Origin: Coriobacteriia bacterium
GTDB lineage: Bacteria > Actinomycetota > Coriobacteriia > Anaerosomatales > JAHIQC01
Length of the DNA: 5,153 bases
Direction of reading: 5' to 3'
Assembly: GCA_030653635.1 (NCBI GenBank)
Contig: JAURYZ010000135.1
Location: 1-5,153 of the forward strand
The stretch's first letter is position 1, and the number at the start of each line of letters is the position of its first letter. Below the pieces are notes generated by a model that saw only the letters and a list, made by a program, of their open reading frames with translations, searched no databases and was not told where the DNA came from. Shown here one piece after another: positions 1-5,153 of this stretch. A program made the translations under genes and the position numbers.

Positions 1-573
1 ATAGCCGTCCGAGCCGATGATGACTCCGCTACCGTTGCCGGCATCATAAAGTCCCATCGAACCCGTGACGCGGTCGAACCCTCGCTGCTCGATGCTCACG
101 TTAACCACGGTGGGGTTGACTTTCGCGGCCACGGCGACCGCCGCGTCGACGTCGCCTGAAGCGTTGATCGTGAGATCACCACTGGTTGCGGCGGTGTCCG
201 GAGAACCAATGAACGGCCGAGAGCCAGGCCATAGCCCAAAGAGCCACACTAGTGTTGCTGCCACGAGCAACGCGCCCACGAGCGATCCGAGCGCTGCAGA
301 CGTGACCACCGCGGCACCCGACCACACACGGGCCGCCGCAGGTTCCTCACAAGCTTCGCCCTCAGCAGCGTCGATGTCGCACACCGGCAAAGGAGCGCTT
401 TCAATCTCATACGCATGCAAGTGCGCGCGGTGCTCGATCTCGGGCAGATGCGTCTCAGAGTCGGCCATCCACGCGATGGCGTCGCCCTCCGCCGCATCGG
501 GCTGCGATTGCAGCGGTGCCTCGACAGGAATGTTGGGCAGTCCATCGGGATCGAGGAACACCTCGTCGCTCAT
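1..573 (-). CDS. HtrA/DegP-like trypsin-family serine protease, N-terminal part (gene runs off the window)
   Basis: The frame is open from an ATG at 573-571 to base 1, giving 191 residues with no stop. Residues 1-82 are hydrophilic and acidic and lack a signal peptide. A hydrophobic segment at about 86-115 is a single membrane anchor, probably placing the N-terminus in the cytoplasm and the rest outside. From about residue 142 the sequence matches the start of HtrA-type protease domains: VAAKVNPTVVNVSIEQ, then GNGSGVIIGSDGY at 179-191. In this family the second motif directly precedes the TNxHVV strand carrying the catalytic His. That His, the Asp, the Ser and any C-terminal PDZ domain lie beyond the window, so activity cannot be judged. 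The start is supported by a GAGGTG Shine-Dalgarno 4 nt upstream. It follows nuoN on the same strand after 123 nt. Family knowledge suggests extracytoplasmic protein quality control. The leader is His-rich near 48-53 and has Cys65 and Cys75; its function is unknown. Confidence 0.88.
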   Translation of the reverse strand, partial: MSDEVFLDPDGLPNIPVEAPLQSQPDAAEGDAIAWMADSETHLPEIEHRAHLHAYEIESAPLPVCDIDAAEGEACEEPAAARVWSGAAVVTSAALGSLVGALLVAATLVWLFGLWPGSRPFIGSPDTAATSGDLTINASGDVDAAVAVAAKVNPTVVNVSIEQRGFDRVTGSMGLYDAGNGSGVIIGSDGY

Positions 574-577
574 TTAA

Positions 578-585
578 CACCTCTT
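578..585 (-). promoter_or_regulatory. Ribosome binding site of the htrA-like gene
   Basis: On the minus strand this reads AAGAGGTG, a good anti-Shine-Dalgarno match, with 4 nt (TTAA) before the ATG at 573. It decides the start codon, since no other ATG with a comparable site lies nearby in that frame. Its upstream edge overlaps a small inverted repeat (CTTCG at 583-587 against CGAAG at 596-600, 8-nt loop), which might affect access to the site, but a 5-bp stem is weak evidence. Confidence 0.7.
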
Positions 586-600
586 CGAAGTTAAGCGAAG
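583..600. repeat. Small inverted repeat upstream of the htrA-like start
   Basis: CTTCG (583-587) and CGAAG (596-600) form a 5-bp inverted repeat with an 8-nt loop; CTTCGAAG (583-590) is itself an 8-bp palindrome. It abuts the Shine-Dalgarno of the htrA-like gene. It could be a weak hairpin or a protein-binding site, but short palindromes like this also occur by chance. Confidence 0.3.
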
Positions 601-696
601 TCTGGCTGGTGGATCATCCGAATAGATGGTACCCCGCAACGAACCGCAGCATGAGCCGCGGCCGCGATGCTTCACCAGAAGACCATACCCAGCCCA

Positions 697-2127
697 CTAC
701 AGGCCCAAGAAGCCCAAGACCGGCGCGGCGCCGATGCCCAGTGCAATCGACACCAGTACGGCTATGGCGAAAGCCAGCGAGGACGGCCATGAACATATGG
801 GTGCACTCGGCTTTTCAGCGAGGTCCTCGGAAGTTGTTGTCTCGTGGGTCTGAGGCGCATCAAAGAACATCGCACGCACAATTCGGAAGTAGTACCCGAC
901 AGATACCACGCTGCCGAGAACCGCGACGATGACGAGCCACGCCATTGAAGCGTCAAGGCCCGCACCGAGCAGATACAGTTTGCCAAAGAAGCCCGCAAGC
1001 GGCGGAATCCCCACGAGCGAGAGCAGAAGGACAAATATCCCCCACGCTGCCGCAGGTCGTCGTTCCGACAGGCCCGCCAGGTCCTCGATTGCGTCGCCCT
1101 CCTCGGCGACCACGAACATGATGGCCATCGACGGGATGGCGTAAGCAAGCGCGTAGAACAGGACCGCGACAAAACCGTTACCCACAGATGGCAAGCCCAC
1201 CATTGTGATTGCGGCAGCGAGTGCTATCAGCTGATAACCTGCATGCGCGACGCCTGAGTACGCCATCATGCGCTTCAGATCACGCTGCGAAAGCGCAGCC
1301 AGGTTGCCCAGCACGATTGACGCCGCAGCCACGATCATCACGACAGAGCCCAGTTGTGGGACTCCGGGGGCAACCGCCTGCGCCAGACGGACCATGACAG
1401 CCGCACCAGCGAGCTTAGGCACCGTGGAGACGAACGCGACGCTTGCGGCCGGGGCACCTGCGTAGGCGTCGGGCGCCCAGAAGTGGAAGGGTGCTGCCGA
1501 GAGCTTCGCGAACACGCCGACGAAGGTGAGCACGGCGGCCACGAGAGCCAGTGTGCCGGCGCCCGGAAGCGCGAGCGCGATCTCGTTGAACATGGTCGAA
1601 CCCGAAATACCGTACAGGAACGACAGCCCGTAAAGCATAATGAGGCTCGTGAGCATCGAGAGCAGGAAGTACTTGAGGGCACCCTCAAGGCCGCGCGCGT
1701 CCCGACGGCGATAGCCCATGAGCACGTATGCGGGCATCGTCGAGAGCTCAAGCGCCATGAACAAAGTGATGAGGTCCGCGCAGACAGCCACAAGGACCGC
1801 CCCGGTGGCCGAGAACATCACGAGCGCGACTGCCTCGCGAGACCGCTCACCCGCAATCGGCCGGTCGGCAAACCACAGCAGCCAAAGCGCGGTAAGCAGC
1901 GCGACCCCAACGCGAATGAACCGCGACGGCGCGTCGAAGTACAAAAGTCCGCCAAAGAGCGTATCGCCAAGGACGCTATACGCGGCTGCCAGTGCGGCTG
2001 CCAGCGCAAGTGCAGCCCCGATGAAGGCAGCTCCACGGTCACGCCCGGGCAGCCACTCGCCAAACAGTGCGAGAAGCGCACCTGCCAACAATAGGATCTC
2101 GGGAAGCAGCTGAGCGTAGCCGGTCAT
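697..2127 (-). CDS. nuoN: NADH-quinone oxidoreductase subunit N (complex I antiporter-like subunit)
   Basis: NuoN is the antiporter-like membrane-arm subunit nearest the quinone module; it helps convert quinone reduction into proton export across the cytoplasmic membrane. The 476-residue product is close to the roughly 485 of E. coli and is hydrophobic throughout, as expected for about 14 membrane helices. Key residues are present: Glu127 in ALELSTMPAYVL (E. coli E133), Lys152 in GALKYFLL (K158), Lys208 and His215 in AKLSAAPFHFWAPDAY (K217, H224), Lys238 in STVPKLAG (K247), His295 in GVAHAGY, and Lys383 in PPLAGFFGKLYLL (K395). I chose the ATG at 2127 because the protein then begins MTGYAQLLPEILLLAG, like the family. 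An in-frame ATG at 2178 would add 17 unrelated residues lying wholly inside nuoM. The stop is TAG at 699-697. A hydrophilic loop at about 424-445 separates the last two helices. The gene overlaps the nuoM frame and is probably translationally coupled to it. TM11 around 326-338 (AYAIPSMAIMF) departs from the usual AYxFMNLGAF. Confidence 0.96.
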   Translation of the reverse strand: MTGYAQLLPEILLLAGALLALFGEWLPGRDRGAAFIGAALALAAALAAAYSVLGDTLFGGLLYFDAPSRFIRVGVALLTALWLLWFADRPIAGERSREAVALVMFSATGAVLVAVCADLITLFMALELSTMPAYVLMGYRRRDARGLEGALKYFLLSMLTSLIMLYGLSFLYGISGSTMFNEIALALPGAGTLALVAAVLTFVGVFAKLSAAPFHFWAPDAYAGAPAASVAFVSTVPKLAGAAVMVRLAQAVAPGVPQLGSVVMIVAAASIVLGNLAALSQRDLKRMMAYSGVAHAGYQLIALAAAITMVGLPSVGNGFVAVLFYALAYAIPSMAIMFVVAEEGDAIEDLAGLSERRPAAAWGIFVLLLSLVGIPPLAGFFGKLYLLGAGLDASMAWLVIVAVLGSVVSVGYYFRIVRAMFFDAPQTHETTTSEDLAEKPSAPICSWPSSLAFAIAVLVSIALGIGAAPVLGFLGL

Positions 2128-3589
2128 GCTGGGTAGCCCCCATCGTGGCAAGCAGAGCGTTGACGGCCGGGTCGACATAGCGCAGAAGCGAAGACCAGTA
2201 CACGCCGATGAGAACGATGAGCGCCACCAACGGCCCGATCACACCGATCTCAAGACGCGTGAGGTCGGTGATGCTCGCAACCTTTTGGCTCGGCTCGCCC
2301 AGCACGACGCGCTGCACCATGTAGAGCATGTACGCCGCGGCCAGTAGCACTCCCACGGCAGAGGCGATGGTCATCCAGTGCGGTATGAGCGTGGACTGCC
2401 ACGCACCCAGAAGCGAAAGGAACTCGCCCGGAAACCCAGCCAAGCCCGGAAGGCCAAGCGATGCAAACGAGGCAAACGCGAGCAGGCCACCGGCGATGGG
2501 CGCTTGCTTGGACAGGCCGGTGACCTCAGTGATCATGCGTGTGTGTGCGCGCTCGTAGATCATGCCGACCAACAGGAACATCATGCCCGTGATCAGGCCA
2601 TGGGCGATCATAACGGTCACCGCGCCGTTCAGACCGGCGGCCGTGCCCGAGGCGATTCCGAGCATCACGAATCCCATGTGTGAGACCGAAGAGTACGCGA
2701 CCAGCTTCTTAAGGTCGGTCTGCGCGAAGGCAACCGCGGCGCCATAGATGATCGAGATGACCGCGAGAAGGCCGATGAACCAAGCCCAAGACTGTGTCGC
2801 CTGGGGCAGAATCGGCAATGAGACGCGTATGAAGCCGTACGTACCCATCTTGAGCATGATGCCAGCCAGCAGCACCGAGCCCGCGGTGGGCGCCTCTACG
2901 TGGGCGTCAGGCAGCCAGGTGTGTAGCGGCCATACGGGCACCTTCACAGCAAAGCCCAGGAAGAACGCCCCGAACACCCACCACTGGAAGCTTGCCGGAA
3001 GGTTCGCCTTCGCGAGCTGGAGCATGTCGAACGTCCCGCCGTTGGGGTGCAGGTACAAGGCGAGGATACCGACGAGCATGAACACCGAGCCGAACAAGGT
3101 GTACAAGAAGAACTTGATCGATGCGTAGCTGCGGCGCGGGCCGCCCCAGACGGCGATCAGGAAGTACATGGGCACGAGCACGAGTTCCCAAAACACATAG
3201 AACAACACGAAGTCCTCGGCACAGAACACGCCGTTCATGCCCACCTCGAGCAACAGGATCATCGTGAAGTAGAAGCCGGGCTTGTTGTCGATCTTCCAAC
3301 TCGCCAGCACAGCGAGCATCGTGAGCAGCGCCGAGAGCGCCACCAGCACAATCGAGATGCCGTCCACCGTGAGGAAGTACTGTATCTGCGCCTGCGGCAC
3401 CCAGTCGAATCGCTCGGTCATCTGGAACCCACCGGCCACGTCGAAACGCAGCAGCGCGACAGCTGTCAACAACAGGTCGGCGGCGGTCACCCCCAATGCG
3501 ATCCAACGCGCCGCTTCGGGACGGCTCTTGGACAAAAGCGCCGTGAGCACCGCCCCGGCCAAAGGAAGGAAGATGATTGCGGAAAGCAT
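2039..3589 (-). CDS. nuoM: NADH-quinone oxidoreductase subunit M (complex I antiporter-like subunit)
   Basis: NuoM is the middle antiporter-like subunit of the complex I membrane arm, between NuoN and NuoL, with its own proton channel. The frame encodes 516 residues. Conserved channel residues are all visible: Glu135 in FWELVLVPMYFLI (E. coli E144), Lys216 and His223 in VKVPVWPLHTWLPDAHVEAP (K234, H241), Lys247 in GIMLKMGTYG (K265), His304 in SVSHMGF (H322), His330 in MIAHGLITG (H348), and Glu389 in LAGFPGEFLSLLG (E407). The ATG at 3589 gives a typical N-terminal helix, MLSAIIFLPLAGAVL. The gene starts 6 nt after nuoL. Odd point: the last membrane helix ends near residue 467, and the final 30 or so residues form an Arg-rich tail that overlaps nuoN by 89 nt and looks like out-of-frame nuoN. 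One extra G in the run at 2137-2141 would instead end the protein at MGGYPA (488 residues), with TGA overlapping the nuoN ATG. The identity is secure; the true C-terminus is not. Confidence 0.96.
   Translation of the reverse strand: MLSAIIFLPLAGAVLTALLSKSRPEAARWIALGVTAADLLLTAVALLRFDVAGGFQMTERFDWVPQAQIQYFLTVDGISIVLVALSALLTMLAVLASWKIDNKPGFYFTMILLLEVGMNGVFCAEDFVLFYVFWELVLVPMYFLIAVWGGPRRSYASIKFFLYTLFGSVFMLVGILALYLHPNGGTFDMLQLAKANLPASFQWWVFGAFFLGFAVKVPVWPLHTWLPDAHVEAPTAGSVLLAGIMLKMGTYGFIRVSLPILPQATQSWAWFIGLLAVISIIYGAAVAFAQTDLKKLVAYSSVSHMGFVMLGIASGTAAGLNGAVTVMIAHGLITGMMFLLVGMIYERAHTRMITEVTGLSKQAPIAGGLLAFASFASLGLPGLAGFPGEFLSLLGAWQSTLIPHWMTIASAVGVLLAAAYMLYMVQRVVLGEPSQKVASITDLTRLEIGVIGPLVALIVLIGVYWSSLLRYVDPAVNALLATMGATQHDRLRSAASRDPIVGRCASRTVWRVAARA
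2137..2141 (-). promoter_or_regulatory. Probable G-rich ribosome binding site of nuoN, inside nuoM
   Basis: The minus strand reads GATGGGGGCTACCCAGC before the nuoN ATG. The G5 run, 9 nt upstream, is the only purine-rich, SD-like stretch and is weak compared with AGGAGG. This suggests nuoN translation depends partly on ribosomes finishing nuoM. The same run is where a one-base length change would alter the end of nuoM. Confidence 0.4.
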
Positions 3590-3595
3590 CTGGCT

Positions 3596-5153
3596 CTACC
3601 CCTTCACCACGATGACGAGCAGCAACAGAACCAGCGCGCCGATGGCGAAGCGCTGGTAGGTCTGAATGCGTCCGGACTGGACCTTGCGCGCGGAGATGCC
3701 CGCGTCGTTCGTTAGCGTGGCTAGGCCATTGACCGCGCCATCGATCACGCGGATATCAAATGCCGAGGAGACATTCGCCACGCGCACCCACATGCGTGCG
3801 GCCCCGTTGACCGCACCATCGATGCGCGTGAAATCGAATACCGCAAGCCAGGTCGCGAGGCGCATGAAGGGCCTCACGATCAGCCGGTCATAGGTCAGAT
3901 CGAACCAGAATTTCTGCGCAAGCATGTCGTACAGATATCCGGCGCGCTCCTTGACGCTGCGGGTGTTGACCACGACGCGAGTGCGTCCATAGAACCACCA
4001 GCCCAGCGCTAGCCCAAGAAATGCGACTGCGCTCGACAGTCCAGCGGTTCCAACGGCCGGCCAGGGGATCTCATGCCCGAGAAACTCCCCGAACGCAGGA
4101 CCGAAGAAGCCTATGATCGCCGAGATGCTCGCAAGAAGAATCATCGGGGCGAGCATCGAGCGATGAGCCTCGTGCAACTCCTCGGCCTGAGTGGGTCCCG
4201 CGAAGACGCGGAACCATAGCCTAGCCACGTAAAAAGCGGTAACGAACGCGGCGGCCAGCGCGACCGTGAACGCGAAGTAGTGATGTTCGTGCAACAGTAC
4301 GGTCAGAATCTCGTCTTTAGACCAGAATCCGGAGAATGGGAACACGCCGGCCAAAGCAAGCGATCCGATAGTGAACGTGACTGTGGTCCAAGGCAGATAC
4401 TTGCGAAGCCCGCCCATCTCCCGCATGTCCTGCGTGTGATACGCATGGATGATCACGCCGGCCCCAAGGAACAAAAGCGACTTGAAGAAGGCGTGCGTGA
4501 CGAGGTGATACATCGCGGCGGTCGCTCCGCCCGCACCCAGAGCCACGAACATGTAGCCGAGCTGCGAGATGGTCGAGTACGCCAGGACCTTCTTGATATC
4601 GTGTTGCACCGTCGCGATAAGCCCACCTATAAGTGCGGTTAGTGCCCCGATTGCCAGAGTGAGGTGGATGGCTGTGCCGCTCGCTTCGAAGATGGGAAGC
4701 GCTCGGGCAACCAAGTACACGCCTGCGGCGACCATCGTGGCCGCATGGATGAGCGCCGAAGCTGGCGTGGGACCCGCCATGGCATCGGGTAGCCAAACGT
4801 GAAGCGGGACCTGGGCTGACTTGCCCATCGCCCCGAACAGCAGCCCGAGTGCGACCACGGTGGCCGCGCCCCCAACCACGGCAGGGCTCCAATCAAACGA
4901 CAGCACGTCCGAAAATGCGAAGGAGCCGACCGTCGAGAACATCGCGAACAAGCCAACAGCGAAACCGACGTCACCTACGCGAGTCGTCAGGAAGGCCTTT
5001 ATCGACGCGCGGCGCGGACCTTCCTGCTCGTGCCAAAACCCGATGAGCAAGTACGAACACAGCCCCATGACCTCCCACGCCATGTACAGCAGAAGGAAGC
5101 CGTCCGCAAGAACGAGCAGAAGCATCGCGGCGGTGAACAATGAGAGCACAGCG
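3596..5153 (-). CDS. nuoL: NADH-quinone oxidoreductase subunit L (complex I antiporter-like subunit), 5' end missing
   Basis: NuoL is the distal antiporter-like subunit of complex I, with a proton channel and a long lateral helix that runs along the membrane arm. The window holds 518 codons. The GTG at 5149-5147 is internal valine, not a start: the frame is open to the edge and the sequence there (LFTAAMLLLVLADGFLLLYM) is the middle of the family. Counting the residue after that valine as 2, key sites are Glu26 in WEVMGLCSYLLIGF (E. coli E144), Asp60 in TTRVGD (D178), Lys110 in GKSAQVPLHVWLPDAM (K229), His135 in ALIHAATM (H254), His215/His219 and Lys223 (H334/H338/K342), and Lys278-Asp279 in FSGFWSKDEIL (K399/D400). 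The steady offset of 118-121 implies about 118 residues are missing. TM15 is at about 371-388, the lateral helix region at about 400-498 and the C-terminal anchor helix at 501-515. The lateral region carries a tandem 26-residue repeat. The stop is TAG at 3598-3596. Confidence 0.97.
   Translation of the reverse strand, partial: AVLSLFTAAMLLLVLADGFLLLYMAWEVMGLCSYLLIGFWHEQEGPRRASIKAFLTTRVGDVGFAVGLFAMFSTVGSFAFSDVLSFDWSPAVVGGAATVVALGLLFGAMGKSAQVPLHVWLPDAMAGPTPASALIHAATMVAAGVYLVARALPIFEASGTAIHLTLAIGALTALIGGLIATVQHDIKKVLAYSTISQLGYMFVALGAGGATAAMYHLVTHAFFKSLLFLGAGVIIHAYHTQDMREMGGLRKYLPWTTVTFTIGSLALAGVFPFSGFWSKDEILTVLLHEHHYFAFTVALAAAFVTAFYVARLWFRVFAGPTQAEELHEAHRSMLAPMILLASISAIIGFFGPAFGEFLGHEIPWPAVGTAGLSSAVAFLGLALGWWFYGRTRVVVNTRSVKERAGYLYDMLAQKFWFDLTYDRLIVRPFMRLATWLAVFDFTRIDGAVNGAARMWVRVANVSSAFDIRVIDGAVNGLATLTNDAGISARKVQSGRIQTYQRFAIGALVLLLLVIVVKG
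3599..3604 (-). promoter_or_regulatory. Ribosome binding site of nuoM within the last codons of nuoL
   Basis: The minus strand reads AAGGGG followed by 9 nt and the nuoM ATG at 3589. The six bases are the last two sense codons of nuoL (Lys-Gly), just before its TAG. The nuoM start site is therefore embedded in the nuoL end, which fits co-transcription and translational coupling of the two genes. Confidence 0.6.
3726..3823 (-). repeat. Two direct repeats inside nuoL encoding IDGAVNG twice
   Basis: Two 20-bp copies, 3726-3745 and 3804-3823, match at 18 of 20 positions and lie exactly 78 nt apart, which is 26 codons. They encode the identical heptapeptide IDGAVNG at residues 443-449 and 469-475 of the visible NuoL, each preceded by FD four residues before the heptapeptide. 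The spacing in whole codons and the position in the C-terminal lateral helix region point to an internal protein repeat rather than a mobile or regulatory element. I recall single DGAVNG motifs in many NuoL proteins; how common the doubled form is I cannot say. Confidence 0.75.

Larger units (their letters stand above)
574..696 (-). other. Intergenic gap between nuoN and the htrA-like gene
   Basis: This 123-nt gap is the only non-coding stretch of note. It contains a GC-rich possible hairpin: GCAT at 649-652 pairs with ATGC at 667-670, and CGC/GCG pair within the 10-bp palindrome CGCGGCCGCG (657-666), with a 4-nt bulge on one side. No T-run follows on the minus strand, so it does not fit a standard Rho-independent terminator. 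I see no convincing -35/-10 pair for the htrA-like gene. The protease could be read through from the nuo operon or have a promoter of an unrecognised type. Nothing else is evident here. Confidence 0.5.

Noticed and set aside
65..577. 170-codon plus-strand ORF
   Set aside because: It is antisense to the htrA-like coding frame, has a Ser/Ala/Thr-rich low-complexity product with no recognisable domain, and is a typical GC-rich shadow.
649..670. Rho-independent terminator after nuoN
   Set aside because: A bulged GC-rich stem is possible, but no run of T follows it in the transcribed direction.
1354..2094. 246-codon plus-strand ORF
   Set aside because: It lies wholly antisense to nuoN; the product is Arg/Glu/His-rich with no family resemblance, as expected from the reverse of a hydrophobic membrane protein gene.
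2128..2178. Upstream ATG at 2178 as the nuoN start
   Set aside because: The extra 17 residues (MSTRPSTLCLPRWGLPS) do not resemble a NuoN N-terminus and lie inside nuoM; the ATG at 2127 gives the normal family start and fits an ATGA-type junction.
2907..3506. 199-codon minus-strand ORF inside nuoM
   Set aside because: It is an alternative frame of nuoM, Arg-rich and without domains; nuoM's own frame is intact and conserved across the region, so it is not a frameshifted piece.
3047..3715. 222-codon plus-strand ORF spanning the nuoM/nuoL junction
   Set aside because: It is antisense to two clear genes, with a His/Gln/Glu-rich product characteristic of antisense frames of membrane proteins.
5147..5149. 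GTG as the start of nuoL
   Set aside because: The residues around it align with about position 119 of NuoL and the frame remains open to the window edge, so this is an internal valine in a gene cut by the window.

Overview
The window is a GC-rich stretch in which every supported gene lies on the minus strand, so transcription runs from the high-coordinate end to the low one. It holds the 3' end of a complex I (NADH:quinone oxidoreductase) operon in the order nuoL (5' end outside the window), nuoM, nuoN. After a 123-nt gap comes the 5' part of a membrane-anchored HtrA/DegP-type serine protease gene that runs off the low-coordinate edge. There are no RNA genes, mobile elements, CRISPR arrays or attachment sites that I can support.

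Region by region: 5153-3596 is nuoL, lacking about 118 N-terminal residues. 3589-2039 is nuoM, which starts 6 nt after the nuoL stop and uses a Shine-Dalgarno formed by the last nuoL codons. 2127-697 is nuoN, whose start lies inside the 3' end of the nuoM reading frame as given. 696-574 is a gap with a possible GC-rich hairpin but no convincing terminator or promoter. 573-1 is the start of the htrA-like gene, open to the window edge.

NuoL, NuoM and NuoN are the three antiporter-like subunits of the membrane arm. All three keep the charged residues of the proton path (Glu in TM5, Lys in TM7, Lys/His on the central axis, Lys/Glu in TM12), so this looks like a working proton-pumping complex I. 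The protease is predicted to have an acidic cytoplasmic N-terminus, one membrane helix and an extracytoplasmic trypsin-like domain. A role in envelope or membrane-protein quality control is a family-based inference; a link to complex I rests only on adjacency.

The GC-rich composition, the gene order and the single-anchor HtrA with a long cytoplasmic leader would fit an actinobacterial lineage (for example the Coriobacteriia side of Actinomycetota). This taxonomic guess is weak and other GC-rich phyla are possible. The most informative irregularity is the nuoM/nuoN junction: nuoM reads 89 nt into nuoN with an arginine-rich tail, whereas one extra G in a G5 run would give the canonical 4-nt ATGA overlap. 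I did not find a novel system here; the content is mostly conventional housekeeping genes.
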